Shown here piece by piece: positions 18,802-27,281 of a DNA stretch of 64,000 nt (positions are counted from its first letter, which is position 1; each line of letters starts with the position of its first letter). The translations under genes were made by a program, and so were the position numbers. The stretch comes from JAJPHW01 sp963771505 (GTDB lineage Bacteria > Acidobacteriota > Terriglobia > Terriglobales > Acidobacteriaceae). Location: positions 930,001 to 994,000 of the forward strand of contig CAVYTO010000001.1 in the NCBI GenBank assembly GCA_963771505.1, written 5' to 3'. A model generated the notes under the pieces. That model saw only the letters and a program-made list of their open reading frames with translations, did not search any database and was not told the DNA's origin.

Positions 18802-19083
18802 TTACTTGCCGCGGTTTACGGCTTTCTTCAGTTCGGCTCCGGGCGTGAATTTTGCTACCCGGCGGGCGGCGATCTTGATGGTTGCGCCGGTTTGCGGGTT
18901 TCTGCCGTTGCGGGCTTTGCGTTGAGAAAGGGAGAACGTGCCAAAGCCGATGAGGGCGACGCGGTCCCCTTTCTTCAGGGCTGAAGTAATGCTGTCGACG
19001 GTGGTGTCAATGGCCCCGGCGGCTTGGGTTTTGCTGATGCCGGTGCCTGCGGCGATGCGGTCAATCAGGTCAGCTTTATTCAT
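18802..19083 (-). CDS. HU-family nucleoid DNA-binding protein
   Basis: A 93-residue protein with GAGGAG before MNKADLI. The HU signature GFGTFSLSQRKARNGRNPQTG and the C-terminal segment VAKFTPGAELKKAVN are intact. HU dimers bend and compact DNA. Length and motif fit HU rather than IHF, but paralogues are common, so I give no exact symbol. It is monocistronic, with a terminator downstream. Confidence 0.95.
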   Translation of the reverse strand: MNKADLIDRIAAGTGISKTQAAGAIDTTVDSITSALKKGDRVALIGFGTFSLSQRKARNGRNPQTGATIKIAARRVAKFTPGAELKKAVNRGK

Positions 19084-19286
19084 GTCTCTCTCCTCGGCGG
19101 GTCTCCGTTTTGCCAAGTGCGCGCCAAAGGGGATCGCGCGCAAGTGGAAGAAACCCTTGCGGCACTATTTAGCTACTGCTGGAGAAGAAAGTCAACTGTG
19201 AAAATCCTTGCTGGATGCCTTGTTTGGTGCCACCGCGTCGGCGGCGGCACCAAAACCGGATCGTTGCGCGGATTGAATCGATCCCG

Positions 19287-20693
19287 TCAGTCGCCGCTGG
19301 GCAATAACATTTCTTCTTTCGAAGCGGCGTTCTCCGTGGCGATGGCTTCAGTGGACATCATGGTGCGGAACTCGTCCATGATTCCCTGTGTGCGCACAGG
19401 CTCTTTGGTTCCGGAGCCGAATTGCGCGGCTTCGGTGGATCCTGCCAACGCGGTGGTGGACGATCCGCCGCCCGCGATCACCTGGGTGACGATGTCGAAA
19501 TATCCGGTGCCGACGAAGCTCTGATGCTTCACTGCGCCGTAGCCGTGGTCGCGTTCGCTGGCGAATTCTTTTTCCTGAAGCTGGGTGTAGGCGGCCATGC
19601 CGGAAGCTTTATATTTCCGCGCCAGCTCGAACATGCTGAGGTTAAGGGCGTGGAAACCGGCGAGGGTGATGAATTGGAATTTGTATCCCATGGCGCCGAG
19701 TTCGGACTGGAAGCGGGCGATGGTCTCGTCGTCCAGCTTCTTTTTCCAGTTGAAAGATGGCGAGCAGTTGTACGCGAGCAGCTTGCCGGGGAATTTTGCG
19801 TGGACGGCATCGGCGAACTGGCGGGCCTCGCCGAGATCGGGATGTGAAGTTTCGCACCAGATCAGGTCGGCATAAGGGGCGTAAGCAATGGCGCGCGCGA
19901 TGGCGGACTCGACGCCGGCGCGGATCCCGTAGAAGCCTTCGACGGTGCGTTCTCCAGTAAGGAATTGGCGGTCTCGCGGATCGATGTCGCTGGTGAGCAA
20001 GTGGGCGCTATCGGCGTCGGTGCGGGCGATGATGAGCGTTGGCACGTCCATGACATCGGCGGCCAGGCGGGCCGCGACGAGCTTCTGGATGGCTTCGGAA
20101 GTTGGTACAAGAACTTTACCGCCAAGGTGTCCGCATTTTTTTGCGGAAGAAAGCTGGTCTTCGAAATGGATCCCGGCAGCGCCGGCTTCGATCATGGCCT
20201 TCATCAATTCGAAAGCGTTGAGGTTGCCGCCGAATCCGGCTTCAGCGTCGGCGACGAGCGGCACGAACCACCGGGTGTCGTGGTCACCCGCAGCGTGATG
20301 AATCTGGTCGGCGCGGGTGAGCGCTTGATTGATGCGACGAACGACGTTGGGCACGCTGTCGGCGGGATAGAGGCTCTGGTCGGGATAGACCTGGCCGGCG
20401 TTGTTGGCATCGGCGGCTACTTGCCATCCGCTGACGTAGATGGCGGGCAGTCCGGCTTGCACCTGCTGGATCGCCTGGTTACCTGTCATGGCTCCGAGAG
20501 CTTGGACGTAGTCGGTGGTGTGCAGAAGTTCCCACAGGCGCTTTGCGCCTTCACGGGCGAGCGTGTGCTCGACGTGGATCGAACCGCGCAGGCGCTCAAC
20601 CGCCTGGTTGTCATAAGGGCGGGTGATGCCCGCCCAGCGGGAGCTGGTCGCCCACGTTTTTGCTTTGCCCGGCAAATTTCCGTTATTTGACAT
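19287..20693 (-). CDS. aceA: isocitrate lyase
   Basis: A 468-residue enzyme that splits isocitrate to glyoxylate and succinate, the first step of the glyoxylate bypass. The active-site signature KKCGHLGGK holds the catalytic cysteine; VADAEAGFGG binds the metal, and NCSPSFNW is also characteristic. It lies 47 bases downstream of the malate synthase gene on the same strand, so aceB-aceA is probably one operon. The C-terminus carries some 40 residues of Ser/Thr/Ala-rich sequence. Confidence 0.97.
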   Translation of the reverse strand: MSNNGNLPGKAKTWATSSRWAGITRPYDNQAVERLRGSIHVEHTLAREGAKRLWELLHTTDYVQALGAMTGNQAIQQVQAGLPAIYVSGWQVAADANNAGQVYPDQSLYPADSVPNVVRRINQALTRADQIHHAAGDHDTRWFVPLVADAEAGFGGNLNAFELMKAMIEAGAAGIHFEDQLSSAKKCGHLGGKVLVPTSEAIQKLVAARLAADVMDVPTLIIARTDADSAHLLTSDIDPRDRQFLTGERTVEGFYGIRAGVESAIARAIAYAPYADLIWCETSHPDLGEARQFADAVHAKFPGKLLAYNCSPSFNWKKKLDDETIARFQSELGAMGYKFQFITLAGFHALNLSMFELARKYKASGMAAYTQLQEKEFASERDHGYGAVKHQSFVGTGYFDIVTQVIAGGGSSTTALAGSTEAAQFGSGTKEPVRTQGIMDEFRTMMSTEAIATENAASKEEMLLPSGD

Positions 20694-20740
20694 TTTGTTG
20701 TTGCTCCTCGTTCGAAGTCGGTTGGGCGGCTGGCCGCCTC

Positions 20741-22318
20741 TTAACTGGGATTAAATTCTCCGTTGCTGACCATGTATTCGCTCAACACACGCGCACGGCG
20801 AAGCGTTTCTGGAGTTCCAGCGTCGGTGCGATTTTTGTCCGCCAAGAGCCGTTCAAGTTCTTCGTCGAACCACTGAGTTATTCGAGCGGGCGAATGGTCG
20901 ATGACAGTGCCGGATTCGTCGACGACCTGTCCCGGATGCAACATGCGTTGCTTAATCATGAGACGGTAGATCCGGTCGGTGGCTAGGTCTTCCATGTACC
21001 CGTCGAGCAGACTCGCGCCTTTGCCGTTGAGTACTCCGTTGCGGTAACGGATGACGGTGCGAATGGCGGCACGCGTACCGGCAATCGTTTTTTCCCCTAC
21101 TCCGGTGGGAGCGGGACGCAGATGAGGCTTCTGGTCTGACCTTTCGCGGGGGCGGTTCAATTGATTCGGAGCCGGAAACTGTTCGATGGCGATTTGATTC
21201 TGATCGGGGTGGCCGGTCCATGCGCCGTCCATGCCGCAATGAGCTTCGTTTTGCTTGTCGGTCGCGAGCGCTTTGAGGGCGCGTGAATTCAGTTTGGCGT
21301 CGGTGCGACTGGGATAGAGGGCGGTCATTCCGCCGATGGCGAGCGCGCCGCGAGAATGGCAAATCTGGGGCAGCCGTTCGCGCAGGTTTTGAAAAAACGG
21401 AACATCGTGGGGAATGGTATTGCGGTCAGGCAACACCCACGCGGGGTCGTTAAGGCAGAAATGGATCAGGCTGGCCATGTAGTCCCAACGCCCGAGGTTG
21501 AGGCCAAGAATGTGATCACGCAAATTGTAGAGAAATTCTTCGGCCTGAAACGCCAGCGGATGAGATTCCACGAGGGCCATGCACTTGATGTAGTTGCTGG
21601 GCCATCCGCGAGCTTCGGCGATGGCTTGAAACACGTCGCGCCACCAGAGCGCTTCTTCCGCGGACTCGGACTTCGGGATGTAGAAGCAGAGCGGATGACT
21701 CAGTTTCGCGGCGTCGACGCTGAAAGTTATGCGCGCCACGTCGAACAACGACGCGGAAGTTAATTCGTTCTTTACGATGCCCGCCTGATGGATGTGAAGC
21801 CCGCGAGGGCGAATCCAGATCACGGCTTTGCCGGGTGCGATGCCGACGACTCTGTCGCGCTTCTTGTCAAAAAAAGTGAGGGTGCCTGCGAGCGCGGCGA
21901 GGACGTTTTCCGCGCCGAGACGCTGGTGCTCCCAATCGTTTACGGTGGAGTCTTCGAGATCAAGCATGACGCCGGGCGCGCCGGAGTTGAGCATTTTCAC
22001 GACGAGTTCGGCTTCGTCGGCAGGGCCGGTCATCTGGTTGCGCTGGTCGCGGCACCATTCGGGAAGGTCGATGCGCCAGTTGCCGGTAGTGGCTTCGCTG
22101 GGCGGGCGAAACGTGGGTTGTTCGCCGCCATGGGACTGGTCGAGCTGGCGGTGGCGTTCCACCAGAAGAGTTGCTTGCCGGGGAGCGAAACGCCGGTGCA
22201 GGGGCAGAAAGAAGTCCTGAAAGCCGGAGGGAAGTTCGCCGGAAACGCTTGTCTCCTGGGGCGGCCGGTTGAGTGGGAAGCCGGTTTCTTGCGTCGATTC
22301 GGTAGCCATCGGGGTCAT
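20741..22318 (-). CDS. aceB: malate synthase A
   Basis: A 525-residue enzyme that condenses glyoxylate with acetyl-CoA. Key segments: GVMLDLEDSTVNDW, IWIRPRGLHI (catalytic arginine), FYIPKSESAEEALWW, LGLNLGRWDYMAS and AHCGMDGAWTGHPD. The start is uncertain: MTPMATES offers two ATGs (22318 or 22309), and neither has a clear ribosome site. A longer reading frame extends upstream to 22381 but has no homology. It is divergent from a LysR gene, and a dyad in the gap suggests co-regulation. Confidence 0.96.
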   Translation of the reverse strand: MTPMATESTQETGFPLNRPPQETSVSGELPSGFQDFFLPLHRRFAPRQATLLVERHRQLDQSHGGEQPTFRPPSEATTGNWRIDLPEWCRDQRNQMTGPADEAELVVKMLNSGAPGVMLDLEDSTVNDWEHQRLGAENVLAALAGTLTFFDKKRDRVVGIAPGKAVIWIRPRGLHIHQAGIVKNELTSASLFDVARITFSVDAAKLSHPLCFYIPKSESAEEALWWRDVFQAIAEARGWPSNYIKCMALVESHPLAFQAEEFLYNLRDHILGLNLGRWDYMASLIHFCLNDPAWVLPDRNTIPHDVPFFQNLRERLPQICHSRGALAIGGMTALYPSRTDAKLNSRALKALATDKQNEAHCGMDGAWTGHPDQNQIAIEQFPAPNQLNRPRERSDQKPHLRPAPTGVGEKTIAGTRAAIRTVIRYRNGVLNGKGASLLDGYMEDLATDRIYRLMIKQRMLHPGQVVDESGTVIDHSPARITQWFDEELERLLADKNRTDAGTPETLRRARVLSEYMVSNGEFNPS

Positions 22319-22448
22319 AGATGCGTAAGCGCGTCCGCGGGAAGCTCGACGGATGGGGAATGGGCTGCCGGCACAGCCCACGATCCACGTTGCTTCGTCC
22401 AGTGGAGATTCTGGGGCACGAAACGTAGAGGGTCAAACGAAATGTTCT

Positions 22449-22476
22449 TATCTGACTGATAATAGATATTTATCAG
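22449..22476. promoter_or_regulatory. dyad operator between aceB and the LysR gene
   Basis: CTGATAA and TTATCAG form a perfect 7-bp inverted repeat separated by TAGATAT (22456-22476). The inner part, TAATAGATATTTA, matches the LysR T-N11-A rule. Another TTATC at about 22449 makes a third half-site facing GATAA. It lies 40 bases upstream of the LysR start and is a credible autoregulatory site. Confidence 0.6.
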
Positions 22477-22516
22477 CTAGCGAGTTGTGATAGCTTCGAC
22501 CGTAGGGAGTGGGGGA

Positions 22517-23452
22517 ATGGAACTCGACCAGTTGGAAACATTTCTGGCGGTGGCTTCGTTCGGCGGGTTTCACCGGGCGGCAGAGGCGTTGCACATCAGC
22601 CAGCCGGCGATCAGCGCGCGGATCAAGGCCCTGGAGATCTCGCTGGGGGCGCAATTGCTGGTGCGGTCGCGCAGCGGGTTCACTTTGTCGGCGGCGGGAC
22701 GGTCGCTGCGGCCACATGCGGAGCAGCTTTTGCGGGCAGCGGCGCAGGCGCGGCAGGCGGTGCAGGAGCTGAGACCCGACAACAGCGGCCCGCTCCAGAT
22801 AGCGGCGGCGCTTTCCATTTGCGTATATTTTCTGCCGGATGTGCTGAAGCAATTCCAGAAGACGCATCCGAAACTGGTGATTAATTTGCGGTCGGGCCAC
22901 TCCAAGGGCGTGCTGGACATGGTGCTTGAGGGTGAGGCCGAGATTGGCCTCGCGCGGTCGCTGAATCATCCTGAGGTTGAGACGATTAGTCTGCGCGACG
23001 ATCCTTTACTGCTGATGGCCGGGCCTACGCGCAAAAAGAATCGGTTGCGGTCGGCGAAGCTGGAAGAGGTCGCGGCGTGGCCGCTGATTTTCTATGAACG
23101 CGGATCGAGCGACTGGTCGCTGACGCAGAGTCTGTTTCGGCGGGCGGGAATGTTGCCGAATGCGGCGCTGGAAGTGGATTCCATCGAGACGGCGAAGCGG
23201 ATGGTGGAGCGCGGGCTGGGATTGGCTTTTCTGCCGCGGATTGCGGTGGCGAAGGAGTTGAGGCTGCGGCGGCTATCTGTAGTGAGAATCACCGATGCGG
23301 AGCCGCTGGCGCGAAGCCTGGATGTTGTGCATGCCCGGCGGCGTCCGCTGAGACCGGAAGTGAAATCATTTCTGGCGGTGGTGCGGAATGCGGCGAATGA
23401 GACGGCGGATTCGGCAGAGGCTGGAGTCGAGCGGCGGAAGCGTCCGCGCTGA
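22517..23452 (+). CDS. LysR-family transcriptional regulator
   Basis: A 311-residue regulator. MELDQLETFLAVASFGGF is the start because GGAG lies upstream and the helix-turn-helix begins there. The winged HTH spans about 1-60 (RAAEALHISQPAISARIKAL). The effector-binding domain follows, with QIAAALSICVYFLPDVLKQF and a typical C-terminal hinge region. LysR proteins usually control the divergent gene, so malate synthase and isocitrate lyase are the likely targets. The ligand is unknown. The terminal 20 residues are charged and variable. Confidence 0.93.
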   Translation: MELDQLETFLAVASFGGFHRAAEALHISQPAISARIKALEISLGAQLLVRSRSGFTLSAAGRSLRPHAEQLLRAAAQARQAVQELRPDNSGPLQIAAALSICVYFLPDVLKQFQKTHPKLVINLRSGHSKGVLDMVLEGEAEIGLARSLNHPEVETISLRDDPLLLMAGPTRKKNRLRSAKLEEVAAWPLIFYERGSSDWSLTQSLFRRAGMLPNAALEVDSIETAKRMVERGLGLAFLPRIAVAKELRLRRLSVVRITDAEPLARSLDVVHARRRPLRPEVKSFLAVVRNAANETADSAEAGVERRKRPR

Positions 23453-23567
23453 ATTTTCCGGCGACGTCCACAGCCGATCCGCTTTGTTCACAACATCTGC
23501 ACAGCCGGATTGGTTTTAGGGCTTGCGCCAGGTGCGCTCCGGAGCGCACAGTCAATCGAGTTACGAT

Positions 23568-24329
23568 ATGGGTGTGCAAAAGATAAACTCGCCTGCGGAA
23601 ACATGTGAGATGTGCGGAGGGACTGGGTGGAAACCGGTGAAGACCTCCGGAGAAAGCCGGGTTGCGCGATGCGATTGCCGGCTCCGGGCGCGCTCGCAGA
23701 CACTGCTTGACGACGCGCGTATTCCGAAGAGATACGAGCATTGCGAGCTTTCGAATTTTGAGGCGGACGGTCCTCATCAGGCGCTGGCCCGGGCGCGGCT
23801 GGCGGCTGGGCGTTTCGTTGAAGAGTATCCGTTAGACAACACGGGATTGCTATTGATTGGAGATATCGGCGTCGGCAAAACGCACCTGGCGGTGGGCATT
23901 ATCAAGGAACTGATCCTGAAAGGCGCGGCTTGCCTGTTCTATGACTATCGCGAGCTTCTGAAACAGATACAGAATTCCTACAACGATTCGGTGAAAACGA
24001 CGGAACTGGATGTGCTGCGTCCGGTATTCGAGACGGAAGTGCTGGTGCTCGACGAACTGGGAGCGGTGAAGCCGTCGGAATGGGTGTGGGACACGGTAAG
24101 CCTGATTTTGAACAGCCGCTACAACGACAACCGGACGACGATTATCACCACGAATTTCAAGGACAAGCCGGCAGCGGCGGCATTCGGCGCGCGTGCAGCG
24201 GCACGGGAAGAAACACTGGGCGACCGGATCGGTGAGCGGATGCGCTCGCGGTTGCATGAAATGTGCCGAATCGTGACCATGGAAGGCCAGGATTTCCGCC
24301 AGACGTTGAGAAGCGCCAGCTTCCGCTAA
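23568..24329 (+). CDS. DnaC/IstB-like AAA+ ATPase with N-terminal zinc finger
   Basis: A 253-residue protein. CEMC (13-16) and CDC (35-37) form a four-cysteine zinc site of the DnaC/DnaI-type loaders. Walker A is GDIGVGKTH (98-106), and Walker B LVLDELG is at about 159-165. An Arg-finger region (ERMRSRLHEMC) closes the domain. Such proteins load DnaB helicase or act in transposition. No transposase is adjacent, which favours a loader role. It is followed after 59 bases by a UvrC-like gene on the same strand. Confidence 0.85.
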   Translation: MGVQKINSPAETCEMCGGTGWKPVKTSGESRVARCDCRLRARSQTLLDDARIPKRYEHCELSNFEADGPHQALARARLAAGRFVEEYPLDNTGLLLIGDIGVGKTHLAVGIIKELILKGAACLFYDYRELLKQIQNSYNDSVKTTELDVLRPVFETEVLVLDELGAVKPSEWVWDTVSLILNSRYNDNRTTIITTNFKDKPAAAAFGARAAAREETLGDRIGERMRSRLHEMCRIVTMEGQDFRQTLRSASFR

Positions 24330-24388
24330 TTCAGACGTGGGATTTTACTCGCGCGACGCTATCGCCTTTCTCCTGCGAACCATAGAAT

Positions 24389-25567
24389 GTGGATGTGCTG
24401 ACGCAATCCATCGAATTTGCGCCGGAGCGCGACGATGAAGTGTTCGGTTCGGTCCCGGCGGGACCGGCGGTTTTCATGCTGCGGGGCAAAGACGATTCAG
24501 CCGAGCCGTATGTGAGCAAGACGGCGAACCTGCGGCGGCGGTTGCAGCGGTTGCTGGCGGCTCCGGTGGAACGCAGCCGAAGACTCAACCTGAGAGAGAT
24601 CGCGCGCCGCATCGATTACACGCCCACGGGATCGGACTTCGAATCCGGCTTCCTGCTCTACCGGTTGCTGCGAGAATATTTCCCCAAGACATATAGCCAG
24701 CGGCTGCGGCTATCGTTTGCGCCGCTGATCAAACTGCATTTGGGCAATCCGTATCCGCGGGCATCGGTCACGACGCGGATGGGGCGGGTTGGCGGGGAGT
24801 CGAAGTACTACGGGCCTTTTCCCTCGCGAACGACTGCGGAACAGTTTGCCAACGACTCGCTCGACTTTTTCAAGATGCGGCGGTGTGTGGACGACTTGCA
24901 TCCCGACCCGGCATTCCCGGGCTGCATTTATTCAGAAATGAAGATGTGCCTGGCGCCGTGTTTTAAAGGGTGCAGCGATGAACAGTACCATGTTGAAGTT
25001 GGGAAAGTGCGAGCCTATTTCGAGTCGGGAGGCGACACGCTGGCGCGGGAAATGGCGGGCGCGCGAGATGAGGCCTCGAAGGAGTTGAATTTCGAAAGCG
25101 CCGCGGCGCTTCATGTGCGGGCGGAAAAAGTGCGCGCGCTGATTGCGCGGCTGCCTGAGATTGCGCGGCCGATTGAGCGATTGTCGGGGGTGATAGTCCA
25201 GCCGAGCGCGGATGCGGGTTGCGTGGCGTTCTTCGCGGTTGAAGCGGGAAATATTGCGGGACCGGTGCAGTTTGCGATCCAATCGGCGGAGCACACGAAA
25301 TCGCAATCCATGGAGTCGAGAGTGCGGGAGGTGTTGGCGCGGAAGGTGACAGAGCCGCCAAGAAGTTCCGCCGAAACGATGGAACATCTGGCGGTTTTGA
25401 AACGCTGGTATTTTCGCAGCAAGCGAGTGGGCGAGATTTTCCTTTGCGACGATGACGGCAATTTGCCTATGCGGCGGATGGTCCGCGGAATCTCGCGAGT
25501 GTTTCAGGGCGAACCGGCGGAAGAAGGCGAGATAACTTCGTCGCCGGTTCAGCCGACCGAGCATTAA
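24389..25567 (+). CDS. shortened UvrC-like protein (GIY-YIG and UvrB-binding parts only)
   Basis: A 392-residue protein starting at GTG. It aligns with the first half of UvrC: a GIY-YIG region with SVPAGPAVFM and YVSKTANLRRRL, then KYYGPFPSRTTAEQFANDS, a cysteine-rich segment (CIYSEMKMCLAPCFKGC) and a UVR motif at about 225-260. The catalytic motif is altered: GIY-like tyrosine is Phe29, and YIG reads YVS. The RNase H-like C-terminal nuclease and HhH domains are missing. It may be a regulator of excision repair or a Cho-like nuclease; activity is uncertain. Confidence 0.8.
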   Translation: MDVLTQSIEFAPERDDEVFGSVPAGPAVFMLRGKDDSAEPYVSKTANLRRRLQRLLAAPVERSRRLNLREIARRIDYTPTGSDFESGFLLYRLLREYFPKTYSQRLRLSFAPLIKLHLGNPYPRASVTTRMGRVGGESKYYGPFPSRTTAEQFANDSLDFFKMRRCVDDLHPDPAFPGCIYSEMKMCLAPCFKGCSDEQYHVEVGKVRAYFESGGDTLAREMAGARDEASKELNFESAAALHVRAEKVRALIARLPEIARPIERLSGVIVQPSADAGCVAFFAVEAGNIAGPVQFAIQSAEHTKSQSMESRVREVLARKVTEPPRSSAETMEHLAVLKRWYFRSKRVGEIFLCDDDGNLPMRRMVRGISRVFQGEPAEEGEITSSPVQPTEH

Positions 25568-27153
25568 GAGCCCGTTTTGGCCAGAAGAATACCTTCGTCC
25601 TGATTCGGGTTGGGCACCGGGCGCCGGGAAAAAGTCTTTGCCTGACGCTTCCTGAAGACGACGTTCAGCCGATCTCGCCATCGTTCGTCGATGCCTGCGA
25701 GAACCCATTCGATTTCGGGAGACAAATAGCGCAGAAGCGCATCGGTCCGGGGATGAATGTGGAAGGCGGGCGCGACTAGATACAGAAGCGGTGGTTGCGG
25801 GGAAACTTCGGTTCCGGGGAAATATCCAAAACGCGTGAACTCGCCGCGGGCGTGATGCCACGCCACCCGTGACCAGTAATCGAGGCCCTGCAAAGGCAAA
25901 TGGATATCTTCTCCGGCTTTCAATTCGAGCACGGCGAGGCGGCCTTGTTGGGTGATGGTGAGCACGTCCATCATGGCGCGATCGCTGGCGGAGAATGCGG
26001 GGACTTGCGCGTAGGTTTGCGCGGAGTCGAGGCGCTGGTCGACGGCGGCTACGTTTTTAGCGATCAGAGATTCGAGCCATCGTTCGGGATGCAGTCGCCA
26101 AAAAGGATGATCTTTTGGCCCTTCGGCGTGACGGACTTCGCCGATGCTGCGGGCGAGGCCGACGAAGGCATCGTGATTAGCGCCGCACAACCGGCTTTGC
26201 TCTGCACCCATTCCGAACACGACGGCCGATACGCCCCGCATGGGACCCAAATCATGCGTCAGGTCGGCACGGGCAAATTCGAGGCCATGATAGCGGAAGG
26301 AAACCTGCGCGGGCGAAAGGAATGCGACGTCCGCATCTGGCATGATGTTTTTCACTTGAGCAATGGCTTGCGCGAATCGGTGGCGCGCACCTTTCTCGTC
26401 GAGACATTGGGTCAAGCGGGTGGCCAGGTTTCCTCGGTCGTTCAAATCCACGCGACTGATGGAGTCTTCGGTTTCTTCGTATTCGAACAGTTGCCACTTG
26501 GCCAGTACAGGATCAAGATGCGCCATGCGCTCACAGGCGACGGCGGAAGTGCCGGTAGGAAGGTAAAGCTTCAGGCCTTCCACGACAAATTTTCCCGCTG
26601 AAGAGGAGCGACAGGCGTCCATCCATAGAATGCCGAAGGTCAGGGCGGCGTCGATGGAATTCTGGGTTTCCGCGCGATTGGCTCCCAGAACAGCGAACGC
26701 AGACTGGCCCTGACGAATGAGGCCGCGAGCGTAGACCGGGCCGAAGGACCGTTCCAGATCCACCGCTGAGCTGAAACGTCCTACAGAGAAGCCTGGGTAA
26801 CGGCGCTCGATCGTGAGGCGTAATTTTCTTTCGTACGCCATGCGCGCTTTGCGCTTGTCGTTGGGAGTGCGGCGGTCGCGGGTGCGGCAAATCTCGAGCG
26901 TCGATGCCCGCGACTGGCCGGCGCGCAGGACGGCCAGCTTCAGCGTGTCATGCTTGAGTTCAGAATCTACAACGCGGCGGACGAAATTGCGTTCCGACGA
27001 CCACAGATGCAGCAGGCACTTATTGTGTTCTCCGGAGATGCTGTATTTGGCCAGCGACAGATCGAAGGCGATGTTTCCATCTTCAACCACCACCGCAGTT
27101 TGCGACGCAGCGAGAAATTCCGCGAGCGAACGCGTCAACGATTCCGGGGTCAT
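25564..27153 (-). CDS. uncharacterised protein with a PD-(D/E)XK-like motif
   Basis: A 529-residue protein, starting at MTPESLTRSL because nothing upstream looks conserved. It ends 4 bases inside the stop region of the convergent UvrC-like gene. The motif is D at about 395 (RAMMDVLTITQQG), then ELK at about 409-411 (LAVLELKAGED) and QGLDYW. This spacing, D-(about 14)-ExK followed by Q, fits a PD-(D/E)XK nuclease core. The first half (ERRYPGFSVGRFSS, VYARGLIRQG) is unfamiliar. No membrane segments. A DNA-repair role is inference from the motif and neighbours. Confidence 0.7.
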   Translation of the reverse strand: MTPESLTRSLAEFLAASQTAVVVEDGNIAFDLSLAKYSISGEHNKCLLHLWSSERNFVRRVVDSELKHDTLKLAVLRAGQSRASTLEICRTRDRRTPNDKRKARMAYERKLRLTIERRYPGFSVGRFSSAVDLERSFGPVYARGLIRQGQSAFAVLGANRAETQNSIDAALTFGILWMDACRSSSAGKFVVEGLKLYLPTGTSAVACERMAHLDPVLAKWQLFEYEETEDSISRVDLNDRGNLATRLTQCLDEKGARHRFAQAIAQVKNIMPDADVAFLSPAQVSFRYHGLEFARADLTHDLGPMRGVSAVVFGMGAEQSRLCGANHDAFVGLARSIGEVRHAEGPKDHPFWRLHPERWLESLIAKNVAAVDQRLDSAQTYAQVPAFSASDRAMMDVLTITQQGRLAVLELKAGEDIHLPLQGLDYWSRVAWHHARGEFTRFGYFPGTEVSPQPPLLYLVAPAFHIHPRTDALLRYLSPEIEWVLAGIDERWRDRLNVVFRKRQAKTFSRRPVPNPNQDEGILLAKTGS

Positions 27154-27281
27154 GCGAGCATTGTCGTTGCGAGTAACCCAACTGTCTGTGACGTGTGACC
27201 ATTGTTTCGATTTCGGACAATGGGCTGTGGGATAATGGGCCATCCGGGAGCCGTTTGCGGCATTGAGGCATCTAAATCACT

